From an uncultured Dehalococcoidia bacterium (lineage in GTDB: Bacteria; Chloroflexota; Dehalococcoidia; Lucifugimonadales; UBA3495), in NCBI GenBank assembly GCA_951812625.1, contig CATOSP010000002.1, forward strand, positions 1,932,788 through 1,996,787: a stretch of DNA of 64,000 nt, written 5' to 3'. A program made the position numbers and the translations under genes. This document shows positions 18,030-28,352 of the stretch, one piece after another. The first letter of the stretch is position 1; every line of letters starts with the position of its first letter. The notes under the pieces were generated by a model. That model searched no databases. It was given only the letters and a program-made list of their open reading frames with translations, and was not told where the DNA came from.

Positions 18030-19187
18030 GTGGACATAGCGGCAAACCTGGCGCTGGCGGTCATCTGTCTTGCGATATTGGTCTTGGCCGGCCTGGCCGC
18101 GGTGGGGTGGTATCTCTCGGAACAACTTCGATTACTTGCCCTGTTGCCGCCACGCTTAAGCTACGAATATGGCTTGGAAGTGGTTGATGTCGAGGAGGGA
18201 CAATGTACACTGGGAACGTCCCCCATTCCCAGTGAGACAACGCCCCGCTCCCGACCACTGATTCCGAGGGGGATATGGGGGCTGGAGTGGGATGGCGGGT
18301 ACGCTCAGATGGGTCCCGAGCCGGAATACGCCGGGGAAATAGTCACCTGCTGCATCCTGCCCTCCTTCGACACTCCAAGTCCAGGGGATCTGGCCCGCAT
18401 CGATATGTTCGCGTACCCGGAAGATCCTTTGCGAGCCTTTGAAATCCCCTTTCGGGAAGTATGCTACAGTTCTTCCCTTGGAAAATTCCTCGCGTGGCAG
18501 GTGGATGGAGAGGGGGACACCTGGGTGGTCGCTGTCCACGGCAGGGGGGCACCCCTCCGGGAATGTCTCCGGTCCCTCCCGGTTGTCGCAGGACTTGGTA
18601 TGCCCCTGCTGGCCGTTACCTACCGCAATGACCCGGGCGTCCCGGCAAGCCCGGACGGCTTTCACCACTACGGGATGGTGGAATGGCAGGACGTAGAGGG
18701 TGCAGTAGGATATGCATTGGAGCGCGGCGCCAGGTCCGTGGTCCTGATGGGCCATAGCATGGGCGGCGGGATAGCGGTGAGCTTCATGTACCGGTCGCCA
18801 TTGCGGGACAGGGTGCGGTGCCTGGTCTTGGACTCGCCGATGTTGGACCTGAACCTGATCGTGAAGAACGGGGCGCGCCAGTTCGGGCTGGTGCACCTTC
18901 TGACCCCGGTGGGCAAGTTGATATCATCCTGGAGATTCGGGATAAGCTGGCGCGAACTGGACTACGTGCGAAGGGCTGGAGAGTTAAATGTTCCAGTCCT
19001 GCTGTTCCACAGCTCCGAAGACAATATCACACCTGTGGAAACAAGCAGAAAGTTCCTGCTGGCCCGCCCGGACATCGTGGAATATGTTCCCTTTGAGAAT
19101 GCCTATCACGCCTGCGGGTGGAATAGAGACCCGGACCTTTATGAAGGTGCGCTGCGTGAGTTCCTCTACCGGGTTGCGGCTCGCTAG
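18030..19187 (+). CDS. Membrane-anchored alpha/beta hydrolase
   Basis: A 385-residue protein. An N-terminal hydrophobic helix (LALAVICLAILVLAGLAAV, residues 7-25) should anchor it in the membrane. The hydrolase core has GEGDTWVVAVHGRGAPLREC, the nucleophile elbow LMGHSMGGGIA (Ser about residue 246), an Asp region VLLFHSSEDNITP and a His in NAYHACGWNRDPDLYEG. The layout resembles serine hydrolases of the BEM46/lysophospholipase group. GTG 18030 is used; the ribosome site is weak. It lies 125 bp after the synthetase-acyltransferase gene, so a lipid-related role is plausible but unproven. Confidence 0.82.
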   Translation: MDIAANLALAVICLAILVLAGLAAVGWYLSEQLRLLALLPPRLSYEYGLEVVDVEEGQCTLGTSPIPSETTPRSRPLIPRGIWGLEWDGGYAQMGPEPEYAGEIVTCCILPSFDTPSPGDLARIDMFAYPEDPLRAFEIPFREVCYSSSLGKFLAWQVDGEGDTWVVAVHGRGAPLRECLRSLPVVAGLGMPLLAVTYRNDPGVPASPDGFHHYGMVEWQDVEGAVGYALERGARSVVLMGHSMGGGIAVSFMYRSPLRDRVRCLVLDSPMLDLNLIVKNGARQFGLVHLLTPVGKLISSWRFGISWRELDYVRRAGELNVPVLLFHSSEDNITPVETSRKFLLARPDIVEYVPFENAYHACGWNRDPDLYEGALREFLYRVAAR

Positions 19188-19236
19188 CTGCCAGCAGCCC
19201 ATCCCTCCGTAATATTTGAGCGACCACTGTTAAGGG

Positions 19237-20325
19237 TCACAAGCTGTCAATAAATCTGGAGAATGCCTCCGTGCCCTTCCACCTGACGCCGCCGCCGCCG
19301 TGCGCCGACATTTCTACGTCCCCGGCCTCTTGCAGCAACTCCATATGGCTCATTACCTCGGTGAATGCTGGGAAGATCATGCGGTCGTCGAGGCCTATGT
19401 GGGCGAAGTGACGCCGGGTGATGGCCGTTAAGTCGGACAAGCCCTCCCGGACAAGGGTCAGCAGGTCTCCGCATCGCTCGCGGTGGTGCTCCAGTATTTC
19501 TCCGGTGCGCTCCAGGTTGATGGGGTTGAAGGCGCCGTGGTAGAAGGCACGATGGGCCGGCAACACGGTTATCCCTCCGCCAAGGCCCGACATTTTTTTC
19601 AGGGACTGAAGGTAGACAGCCAGCCCATAATAGCGGTTTCCACTCTTGTATGGGTCGGGAAGTTCCTGCTGGAAACGGCTGTAGCTGAGGCTGATGCTGG
19701 GATGGGGAGTTATCTGAGGCAGGATGTGGTCTCCGGAAAAGAGCAGGTTCCCATACTCGATGCAAAGCTCATCAGGCGAATGTCCGGGGGTGTAGTGGAA
19801 GGTGAGTCCGTTGGCCTTCTGGCCGTCGGTGACGGGGTTTGAGACGTTTAGCTGGCTTATCAGGCGCTCGTGTTCCCTGATCCTGGTCGAGAACGTATCG
19901 TCCTCTCTTGCCGGATATCCAGGGAATGTGCGCCGCCAATCGGTCTCGATCTCCCTCCGACCCAGACGGGCCAGCCAGCCGTACACCTCGTGTGCCCATA
20001 GCTCGGCTCCGTTGCGCGACAACACAGCGTGGCAGTTCCCATCGTGGTCTACGTGACCATGACTAACGATCACACGACCTATCGAAGCCACAGAATAACC
20101 GATTACCTGGAGTCCCTGCTCAAAGCGATCTACGGTACCATAGCATCCTGGGTCGACCACGGTCAGACGGTCGGTCTCAAACACATAGCTCCACGTGGGA
20201 CCGAGCCGCGAGGCCCAAGCCTGTGGGACGCCGATCCCATAGATGGGCGTGCCATCAGGGCCTTCATACTTAACCACCATCCGGTTGCCGGAATCGTCGC
20301 CCTTCTTGATAATCTCCGGGTTCAT
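19237..20325 (-). CDS. MBL-fold metallo-hydrolase
   Basis: A 362-residue metallo-beta-lactamase-fold protein. The zinc site is SHGHVDHDGN (His-x-His-x-Asp-His); further ligands are in FHYTPGHSPDELCI and LLFSGDHILPQ, and YGTVDRFEQGLQVIGYSVAS precedes the site. A C-terminal helical domain (FAHIGLDDRMIFPAFTEVMS) is like that of beta-lactamase-like thioesterases or lyases acting on CoA esters. ATG 20325 is preferred over an upstream start at 20355 because GGAGGATT directly precedes it on the minus strand. It converges on the alpha/beta hydrolase gene with a 49-bp gap. Substrate unknown. Confidence 0.85.
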   Translation of the reverse strand: MNPEIIKKGDDSGNRMVVKYEGPDGTPIYGIGVPQAWASRLGPTWSYVFETDRLTVVDPGCYGTVDRFEQGLQVIGYSVASIGRVIVSHGHVDHDGNCHAVLSRNGAELWAHEVYGWLARLGRREIETDWRRTFPGYPAREDDTFSTRIREHERLISQLNVSNPVTDGQKANGLTFHYTPGHSPDELCIEYGNLLFSGDHILPQITPHPSISLSYSRFQQELPDPYKSGNRYYGLAVYLQSLKKMSGLGGGITVLPAHRAFYHGAFNPINLERTGEILEHHRERCGDLLTLVREGLSDLTAITRRHFAHIGLDDRMIFPAFTEVMSHMELLQEAGDVEMSAHGGGGVRWKGTEAFSRFIDSL

Positions 20326-21115
20326 AATCCTCCAGCAAACCTCAGATGGTGACACTCACCGGTCGCTGACACGATCCGTCGCCTAGTGTAACCCGACGCC
20401 CCAGTTTAGTATAGCCCGGCGTTACTCTCAGAGTGCCCCGCAATACTGATTCCAGAGAGATCTCCCGCAGGTGGAGGAGATCACGCGTGATATTGCCTAC
20501 ACGACCCTGAATTCCATTCAGCATTGCATCCTTTGCATCGGAACTGCGATGCAATACGGCTCGGGGAATGTCGACATCCCCCTCCAGCCACCATGTTTTG
20601 GTTCCACCGTAGCATATGCCGCTAACGCAATCCTATTCATGTCCTGATTATTTCCCTATGTCATGTTGCCATCTCGGCCTAGTACAGTGAGGGGGTGACG
20701 TCATATCCACGCCAGCTCTATTACCCCCGCCAACCACAACACCTTGGCCAAAAGCGTTTCCAATAGGACTCGAGAGACATGCCGATGGTAATTATGGCCC
20801 TCACAATCATTGGCATCGCATTGAGTGCCATATTGTTGCTCTGGAAGAAAGTCTGCATCATGGGGGTTATGGTGGCAAATCGTGGTTATTTCGCGGTGTT
20901 CGGAACCGGAAGCCGAACCGGTCAACTCTTTGGCACCTGCCAAGAGACTCCAACTGCAAATCCCTACGCATTTTTCAGCAATACGGAATCAGAACAACTC
21001 GTGCGGCGTGCATGCCTCAAATGCATGTAGACGAATCGTCTAATGAGTTCTCTCCTCTGACTCAGATGCATACTCAGGGATCCGAACATGCCTTCACTGA
21101 AGGTGTCCAGAGAGG
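20326..21115. other. Long intergenic region with one weak small ORF
   Basis: Nearly 800 bp with little coding signal. One plus-strand frame at 20779-21030 begins MPMVIMALTIIGIALSAILL, a convincing membrane helix followed by WKK, like the start of small coiled-coil membrane proteins common in related genomes, but the rest is not helical, so it may be a frameshifted remnant. I see no RNA gene, repeat or terminator. Confidence 0.3.
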
Positions 21116-21833
21116 ATGAAGAAGACTATGCTCACACTCATTTCTTTAGTATTTCGACCCATAGTTTGGATTCTCATCGTGGCCATATTGATGGTTTGGC
21201 TAATCTCGAAACCCGAAGATTGGCAAACGTCTGGTGAGCAGTGTGTCGAGAGCCAAGGGGACAACCCCATTGGGTACATCTGTGGAGCCGTAGAGACCGC
21301 TGGGGAGATCACGATTTCAGTGAAGCCCTTCTTGAAGACCGCCGCGAGCCTTTTCGATGACTCTGCCCCTGCCGCACTTGAGTCGGGAAACGGCCCCAAG
21401 ATTGTCCGGAACGATGCAGATATTCTTATCCGATTGTATAGTGATACGAATGGAAACTCATGGAAGAATGGTACAGACACATGGGGAAATTATCATGCTC
21501 CAGGGAACGATTGGTACGGTGTACGGGTCAACGAGAATGGCCGCGTCACTACAGTGGCTCTGCCCAACAATGGATTGGTGTGGGGTGGAATAGGGAGCAC
21601 CAGTGACAGTGAGCCATTAGTGAAAATATGCTGACTGGAGCTCCTGGGTCTCCGGGAGAATACGCTGCATGGCAGTATACCTGACTGCTTGTTCACAGAC
21701 TTGCCAGAGCTGAAATATCTGGATCTCTACGGCAACGTATTTCAAAATGTAAGTAAGGCCGAAGCTACAACTTTCGCATCCAAGGATGACGTGGTGTATA
21801 TGAACCTTCTAAGCAACTGCATCAATCATGCTA
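21116..21833 (+). pseudogene. Truncated leucine-rich-repeat membrane-anchored protein
   Basis: ATG 21116 opens MKKTMLTLISLVFRPIVWIL, a signal-anchor helix, then an exported region leading to LYSDTNGNSWKNGTDTW, the cap typical of plant-type LRR proteins in bacteria. An in-frame TGA at 21632-21634 interrupts, after which the same frame continues with real LRR units: LELLGLRENTLHGSIPDCLF and LPELKYLDLYGNVFQNVS. An IS630 element then cuts the gene at 21833. A TGG-to-TGA or similar change is the likely nonsense mutation. No continuation of the LRR array is seen on the far side of the IS pile-up. Confidence 0.72.
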
Positions 21834-23052
21834 GTACTGGATCAAGTCAGGAATTAATGGGATAGAGGCGATTGAGTTTAGTTCGGGCGTCCTGGATGCC
21901 GAAGTGCCAGTTGACTCGGACTTGAGCCCGGTTTCTCTCTTGTTCCAGGGCGTGAATCTCCCTGCAGAGGGACTCCTCATCGGGGATGCGCTTTTTGAGG
22001 CAGCCGCGGGAGAAGACACTGAATTCGATCTCCGCCATATTGAGCCAGCTGCCATGCTTGGGGGTGTAGTGGAACTCCAGTCGCCGCGCCATGCGCCGGG
22101 CCTCCTCCGCCGGAAAGGCCTGGTACAAAGACGCCTTGCGATGGGTATTGAGATTGTCCAATACCACCCGGACCACCGGCACATCGGGGTAGGCCTCGTC
22201 CACCAGCCAGCGCATCTGGTGAGCGAAGTCCACCGCGGTGCGCCGCTCCGTGACCGCCACATGCCGCCAGCCCGCCAGGGGCTCGATGCAAAGGAACAGG
22301 TTGCGGGTGCCCTCGCGCCGGTACTCGTAGTCCTCACGCTTGGGACGTCCCGGTTCTACCGGGATGGGCGGCCGGGCGTCGGACAGCAACTGGGTGGAGG
22401 TCTCGTCGAAGCAGACCACCGGCCTCTGGGGATCGTAGGGTTCGGCGTAGAGGTCCAGGACATCCTCCATGGCCGCCACGAAGTCGGCGCTCACCTCGGG
22501 AATGCACCACTGTTTCTTCCGCCACGGCTTGATTGTATTTTTTTCAAGTGCAGCCGCACCGTCTCGTACGACAGGGACTCAACCACCCCCAGTTCAACCA
22601 TCCGGTCTGCCAGCAGGCGCAGGTTCCAGTGGTCGTGGCCCTCCGGGGCCGGACTGCAGGCCAAGGCAATCAGGCGGCCCTCGGCCCGGTCATCCATCTT
22701 GCGGTACCGGTGGGCCTGGGGCCGGTCCTTGAGCACACCGTCCAGCCCGCCCTCGGCAAAGCGCCGCTTGACGTTGAACACCGTTCCCTGGGCCACGTCC
22801 AAGGCTTGGGCCACCTTGGGTGCCGACCAGCCCTCGTCGGTCTTCAGCAGGATGCGGGCCCGGTTGATAACTCTGGCGGAACCCTTTCCCGCCCGGATCA
22901 TATGCTCCAGTTGGTTGCGCTCCTCCGGCGTCAACTGGACCGCAAACTTCTCCCTGACCACACCACCACCTCGCAACAGCACCTATTGCCAGCAGATTAG
23001 CACTGCCACCCGGTCCCCGGCTACAACTTCAAGACCAAGTTTGATTGAGTAC
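21834..23052 (-). mobile_element. IS630-family element, type A copy 1 (1,219 bp)
   Basis: Starts GTACTGGATCAAGTC and ends with the complement of GTACTCAATCAAACT; flanked by TA at 21832-21833 and 23053-23054. The second TA is shared with the next element. Length is identical to copies at 24315, 25536 and 53537. Within the coding part it shares the D-E-E-S-L and L-F-L-C-I-E-P variants with copy 3. Confidence 0.92.
21847..22982 (-). CDS. IS630 type A transposase, -1 frameshift (copy 1)
   Basis: Frame 1 (from about 22982, real start possibly GTG near 22961 after GCGAGGTGG) gives the helix-turn-helix half with VAQALDVAQGTVFNVKRRF. Seven A residues follow codons for L-K-K; a -1 slip reads K-N-T-I-K-P-W-R-K-K-Q-W-C-I-P-E and enters frame 2, which carries Asp in VVCFDETSTQ, Asp in VVRVVLDNLNTHR and Glu in WLNMAEIEFS. 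The fused product is about 375 residues and looks active. A 383-residue frame on the opposite strand of every copy is a codon-bias shadow. Confidence 0.9.
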
Positions 23053-23054
23053 TA

Positions 23055-24274
23055 GTAGTCGATCAGTTTTGGATTGATGGATATAAAGACTGCAATTTTA
23101 TGCGAGCGTCTGCGGTGGTAAAGCGCCAGTCTGCTTTTATGGCCTCTTGATTGCGCCGGTCCTGCCACGCTGCGGCCTCCCGCCGCAGCGTTCTTTGATC
23201 TGGAATGCGACGGTCCAGGCATTGGCGGGACATCACCCCGATTTCAATCTCGGCCATATCCAGCCAACTGCCATGCTTGGGCGTGTAGTGAATCTCCAGC
23301 CGCTCCGCGATGCGCCGGGCGTCGGCAGGTTCAAAGGCCTCATACAATGAACTGGGGTGATGAGTGTTCAGATTGTCCATCACCAGTACGATACGGTCTT
23401 TGTCCGGGTAGTCCTCGTCCACCAGTTGCCTGACCACCTGCGCCCAATCGACTTTGGTACGCCGGTCCGTCACTTCCACCCGGCGCCACCCCTCCAGCGG
23501 TGCGAACAACATGAACAGGTTGCTCACTCCGTTGCGTTCGTATTCGTAATCGTAGGAGCCCACCGCCCCAGGCTGGGCCGGACGCGGCTGCCGCGTCTCT
23601 TTCACCTGCTGCTTGCTGGTCTCATCCAGGCAGACCAGGACCTCGTTGTCCGCATACTGGCGCTGATAGACTTCCAGCACGTCCTCCATGGCGCAGACAA
23701 ACTCGGCGCTGCCTTGCGGAGGGATGCACCAACACTCTTTCATCCAAGGCTTAAGTTGGTTTTTTTCAGCGTCTGGCGCACCGTCTCAGAGCTGATGCTC
23801 TCTACTATCTCCCTTTCCACCAGTCCATTGGCCAGCAATTGCAGCGTCCAACTGGCCCGCCCCTCGGGTGGTTCCCCGCAGGCGAGGGCAATCAGGTGGG
23901 CTTCCCCCTGACCGTCCAACCGCTTCCGCCTGCGGTTCAGTTGCTCCTTGCGCCCCAAGGCCCGTTCCAAACCCTCCTCCACACAGCGGCGGCGTACCCG
24001 CTCCACCGTCGCACGGCCAACCTGGAGGGACCGGGCAATGTCTTCATCCTTCCTAGCCCCTCCCTCTTGCGCCTCGTCGCCCAACAGCAGGATGCGGGCA
24101 TGGGTCTGCTTGTACGCTGCAGAACGCCCCTTGGAAACCATTGCCTTCAATTCCTCCCGTTCCTCCGCACTCAGCTTGACCCGGTACTTCTTCTCCATCA
24201 TCCACTCCTCTCACCTGCTTCTTTAACCCCTTTGTTTCTACCTATTATCCATCAGTCCAACTCTGCTCGACTAC
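23055..24274 (-). mobile_element. IS630-family element, type B copy 2 (1,220 bp)
   Basis: Begins GTAGTCGATCAG directly after the TA that ends type A copy 1, and ends CTCGACTAC at 24274 followed by TA. The ends match those of the element at 5192-6422. It is inserted head-to-tail in the same orientation as its neighbours. Confidence 0.9.
23063..24201 (-). CDS. IS630 type B transposase, -1 frameshift (copy 2)
   Basis: Frame 1 starts at 24201 (MMEKKYRVKLSAEEREELKA) and holds the DNA-binding half (RSLQVGRATVERVRRRC). After a run of seven A the -1 frame reads K-N-Q-L-K-P-W-M-K-E-C-W-C and continues with Asp in LVCLDETSKQ, Asp in IVLVMDNLNTHH and Glu in WLDMAEIEIG. Compared with copy 1 at 5279 many residues differ (for example AEEREELK against EEEQEELK), so the two are related elements rather than recent duplicates. 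The reading appears intact. Confidence 0.88.
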
Positions 24275-24314
24275 TATACCCGATGTGAAAAAAGCAGGTG
24301 ACGGTTCGATACTA
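24275..24314. other. 38-bp stretch of host sequence between IS elements
   Basis: Between type B copy 2 and type A copy 2 only TA-flanked sequence of about 38 bp remains. It is the only spacer in an otherwise continuous run of five elements and may be what is left of the LRR gene region. Nothing functional is seen. Confidence 0.5.
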
Positions 24315-25533
24315 GTACTGGATCAAGTCAGGAATTAATGGGATAGAGGCGATTGAGTTTAGTTCTGGCGTCCTGGATGCCGAAGTGCCAGTTGACTCGG
24401 ACTTGAGCCCGGTTTCTCTCTTGTTCCAGGGCGTGAATCTCCCTGCAGAGGGACTCCTGATCGGGGATGCGCTTTTTGAGGCAGCCACGGGAGAAGACAC
24501 TGAATTCGATCTCCGCCATATTGAGCCAGCTGCCATGCTTGGGGGTGTAGTGGAACTCCAGTCGCCGCGCCATGCGCCGGGCCTCCTCCGCCGGAAAGGC
24601 CTGGTACAAAGACGCCTTGCGATGGGTATTGAGATTGTCCAATACCACCCGGACCACCGGCACATCGGGATAGGCCTCGTCCACCAGCCAGCGCATCTGG
24701 TGAGCGAAGTCCACCGCGGTGCGCCGCTCCGTAACCGCCACATGCCGCCAGCCCGCCAGGGGCTCGATAAAAAGGAACAGGTTGCGGGCGCCCTCGCGCC
24801 GGTACTCGTAGTCCTCACGCTTGGGACGTCCCGGTTCTACCGGGATGGGCGGCCGGGTGTCGGACAGCAACTGGGTGGAGGTCTCGTCGAAGCAGACCAC
24901 CGGCCTCTGAGGGTCGTAAGGTTCGGCGTAGAGGTCCAGGACATCCTCCATGGCCGCCACGAAGTCGGCGCTCACCTCGGGAATGCACCACTGTTTCTTC
25001 CGCCACGGCTTGATTGTGTTTTTTTCAAGTGCAGCCGCACCGTCTCGTACGACAGGGACTCAACCACCCCCAGTTCAACCATCCGGTCTGCCAGCAGGCG
25101 CAGGTTCCAGTGGTCGTGGCCCTCCGGGGCCGGACTGCAGGCCAAGGCAATCAGGCGGCCCTCGGCCCGGTCATCCATCTTGCGGTACCGGTGGGCCTGG
25201 GGCCGGTCCTTGAGCACACCGTCCAGCCCGCCCTCGGCAAAGCGCCGCTTGACGTTGAACACCGTTCCCTGGGCCACGTCCAAGGCTTGGGCCACCTTGG
25301 GTGCCGACCAGCCCTCGTCGGTCTTCAGCAGGATGCGGGCCCGGTTGATAACTCTGGCGGAACCCTTTCCCGCCCGGATCATATGCTCCAGTTGGTTGCG
25401 CTCCTCCGGCGTCAACTGGACCGCAAACTTCTCCCTGACCACACCACCACCTCGCAACAGCACCTATTGCCAGCAGATTAGCACTGCCACCCGGTCCCCG
25501 GCTACAACTTCAAGACCAAGTTTGATTGAGTAC
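24315..25533 (-). mobile_element. IS630-family element, type A copy 2 (1,219 bp)
   Basis: Same ends and length as copy 1; TA at 24313-24314 on the left, and a TA at 25534-25535 shared with copy 3. Sequence variants (D-Q-E-S-L, L-F-L-F-I-E-P, S-D-T-R-P-P) ally it with the distant copy 4 at 53.5 kb, not with its immediate neighbours. Confidence 0.92.
24328..25463 (-). CDS. IS630 type A transposase, -1 frameshift (copy 2)
   Basis: Two frames joined at the A7 slip site as in copy 1. In this copy the codon after the slip site has a G for A change (LKKTQ in frame 1 instead of LKKIQ). Catalytic Asp, Asp and Glu are all present in CFDETSTQ, VVLDNLNTH and NMAEIEFS. Start is uncertain between 25463 and the GTG near 25442. 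Confidence 0.88.
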
Positions 25534-25535
25534 TA

Positions 25536-26754
25536 GTACTGGATCAAGTCAGGAATTAATGGGATAGAGGCGATTGAGTTTAGTTCGGGCGTCCTGGATG
25601 CCGAAGTGCCAGTTGACTCGGACTTGAGCCCGGTTTCTCTCTTGTTCCAGGGCGTGAATCTCCCTGCAGAGGGACTCCTCATCGGGGATGCGCTTTTTGA
25701 GGCAGCCACGGGAGAAGACACTGAATTCGATCTCCGCCATATTGAGCCAGCTGCCATGCTTGGGGGTGTAGTGGAACTCCAGTCGCCGCGCCATGCGCCG
25801 GGCCTCCTCCGCCGGAAAGGCCTGGTACAAAGACGCCTTGCGATGGGTATTGAGATTGTCCAATACCACCCGGACCACCGGCACATCGGGGTAGGCCTCG
25901 TCCACCAGCCAGCGCATCTGGTGAGCGAAGTCCACCGCGGTGCGCCGCTCCGTGACCGCCACATGCCGCCAGCCCGCCAGGGGCTCGATGCAAAGGAACA
26001 GGTTGCGGGTGCCCTCGCGCCGGTACTCGTAGTCCTCACGCTTGGGACGTCCCGGTTCTACCGGGATGGGCGGCCGGGCGTCGGACAGCAACTGGGTGGA
26101 GGTCTCGTCGAAGCAGACCACCGGCCTCTGGGGGTCGTAGGGTTCGGCGTAGAGGTCCAGGACATCCTCCATGGCCGCCACGAAGTCGGCGCTCACCTCG
26201 GGAATGCACCACTGTTTCTTCCGCCACGGCTTGATTGTATTTTTTTCAAGTGCAGCCGCACCGTCTCGTACGACAGGGACTCAACCACCCCCAGTTCAAC
26301 CATCCGGTCTGCCAGCAGGCGCAGGTTCCAGTGGTCGTGGCCCTCCGGGGCCGGACTGCAGGCCAAGGCAATCAGGCGGCCCTCGGCCCGGTCATCCATC
26401 TTGCGGTACCGGTGGGCCTGGGGCCGGTCCTTGAGCACACCGTCCAGCCCGCCCTCGGCAAAGCGCCGCTTGACGTTGAACACCGTTCCCTGGGCCACGT
26501 CCAAGGCTTGGGCCACCTTGGGTGCCGACCAGCCCTCGTCGGTCTTCAGCAGGATGCGGGCCCGGTTGATAACTCTGGCGGAACCCTTTCCCGCCCGGAT
26601 CATATGCTCCAGTTGGTTGCGCTCCTCCGGCGTCAACTGGACCGCAAACTTCTCCCTGACCACACCACCACCTCGCAACAGCACCTATTGCCAGCAGATT
26701 AGCACTGCCACCCGGTCCCCGGCTACAACTTCAAGACCAAGTTTGATTGAGTAC
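25536..26754 (-). mobile_element. IS630-family element, type A copy 3 (1,219 bp)
   Basis: Directly abuts copy 2 through one TA and the type C element through another (26755-26756). Almost identical to copy 1; the visible protein differences trace to a handful of bases, so one of the two probably arose from the other recently. Confidence 0.92.
25549..26684 (-). CDS. IS630 type A transposase, -1 frameshift (copy 3)
   Basis: Intact two-frame transposase like copy 1, with the A7 slip site, LKKIQ before it and the triad residues in CFDETSTQ, VVLDNLNTH and NMAEIEFS. It could supply enzyme for all type A copies and perhaps for related non-autonomous elements. Confidence 0.88.
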
Positions 26755-26756
26755 TA

Positions 26757-27974
26757 GTACTCAGTCACGCTGGGAATAGGGGATAGAGGCGATGGAGTTT
26801 GGTCCTGGCGTCCTGGGTGGTGAAGCGCCAGTTGATGATCGCCTGGGCCTCATTGCGTTCCAGCTCCAGAGCATGTACTTCCCGGCAGAGACTGTCTTCT
26901 TCCGGGTGCCTCTGCCCAAGGCAGCGGCGGGATATGACGCTGAACTCGATCTCCGCCATATTCAGCCAACTGCCGTGCTTGGGTGTGTGGTGAAATTCCA
27001 GCTTCCGGGCGATGCGCCGGGCCTCCTCCGCCGGGAACGCCTCGTACAACGACGCCTTGCGATGGGTGTTCAGATTGTCCAAGACCACTCGAATCACCTC
27101 GGCCTCGGGGTAGGCCTCCTCCGCCAGCCAGCGCATCTGATGGGCGAAGTCCACCTTGGTGCGCCGCTCCGTTATCTCCACATGGCGCCAGCCGGCCAGG
27201 GGCTCACAGGTCAGAAACAGGTTGCGGGTGCCTCCCCTTACGTACTCGTAGTCCTCCCGCCCCGGACGCCCCGGCTTTGCCGGGATGGGCGGACGGGCAT
27301 CGCCCAGCAACTGGGTGGAGGTCTCGTCGAAGCAAACCACCAGCCTCATGGGGATCATAGGGTTCGGCGTAGAGGTCCAGCACATCCTCCATGTGGGCCA
27401 CGAAGTCGGCGCTCACCTCGGGAATGCACCACTGCTTCCTCTGCCACGGCTTGAGGGTACTTTTTTGAGATGCCGGCGCACACTCTCGTGGGAGAGCGAC
27501 GTAACCAGTCCCAACTCCACCGCCCTGCCAGCCAGGGCCCGTAGCGTCCAATGGTCATACCCCTCGGGCGCCGGGGTGCAGGCCAGGGCGGTGAGATGGG
27601 CCCCGGCCCGGTCATCCAGCTTGCGGTACCGGTTGGCTTGGGGCCGGTCCTTAAGCACCCCGTCCAGCCCGTCCTCAGCGAAACGCCGCTTGATGCGGTA
27701 TACGCTGGACTCGGCCACATCCAGGGCCAGGGCCACCTTGGGAGCCGACCAGCCCTCGCTGGTCTTGAGCAGGATGCGTGCCCGTGTCGCAACCCGCGCG
27801 GGGCTCCTCCCTGCCCGCACCAGACGCTCCAGACGTTCCCGCTCCTCCGGGACGAGTCTGACCGCAAACCTCTCTCGGACCATACCGCCACCTCACAACT
27901 ACACAATCCGGCACCAGCATACCATCTGAAGGGGTAACCCTGATTCACCGCCTAAATCAACTTTGACTGGGTAG
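26757..27974 (-). mobile_element. IS630-family element, type C (1,218 bp)
   Basis: Third IS630 type, last in the chain. Left end GTACTCAGTCA follows the shared TA at 26755-26756; right end is the complement of CTACCCAGTCA at 27974, then TA at 27975-27976. Ends and protein resemble type A but are clearly diverged. Confidence 0.85.
26765..27883 (-). pseudogene. IS630 type C transposase with an extra frameshift
   Basis: Frame 1 from 27883 encodes MVRERFAVRLVPEERERLER and the helix-turn-helix (ALALDVAESSVYRIKRRF) to a poly-A slip site near 27462. The next part, WCIPEVSADFVAHMEDVLDL, is in the -1 frame as expected, but near 27350-27360 a second, unprogrammed shift is needed to reach VVCFDETSTQLLGDARP and the rest of the catalytic domain (VVLDNLNTHR, NMAEIEFS). 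The copy is therefore probably inactive. Confidence 0.78.
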
Positions 27975-27976
27975 TA

Positions 27977-28352
27977 GGAACCATACCCAACAGTACATTC
28001 ACCCCACTTAAGGCGGCAACAGCGGCATCAAAGTTTCGGGCAATAACAAACATCATTCCCAACGTTGTACTCGCTTGAGACCTGGATCAAGCAGGGGATT
28101 CCGAGGTTGAGCGAATAAATGCTGTAGGAAAATCGATCGGCGCGCCTAACCTGGCGAGCGTGTTAGAAAGAACGGGGGGCGTGTTTAGCCCTGTGTTTGA
28201 TTGCCTATCGAAATGCGACGTTCAATTCTGTTAGGGCTCGATTCTTCTTCGCGACCTCAACACTTTGGAGGCGTTCATACCTGTAATTGCCCTTTCCGGC
28301 TGAGAATCCGAGCCGGCGGACTTGAAGCCTCTCCAATAATCGTTATAATCTC
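27977..28352. other. Non-coding gap between IS630 chain and IS701 remnant
   Basis: About 375 bp without a supported gene. Short frames here lack ribosome sites and family resemblance. I see no repeat or RNA structure. Confidence 0.45.

Noticed and set aside
21632..21634. TGA in the LRR gene as selenocysteine
   Set aside because: No selenocysteine insertion structure follows and LRR proteins are not selenoproteins; a nonsense mutation is simpler.
21904..23055. A 383-residue open frame on the plus strand in every type A IS630 copy (also 24385, 25606, 53607)
   Set aside because: It is antisense to both transposase frames, has no ribosome site and its sequence is low-complexity Arg/Ser/Pro. GC-biased codons of the real gene keep it open.
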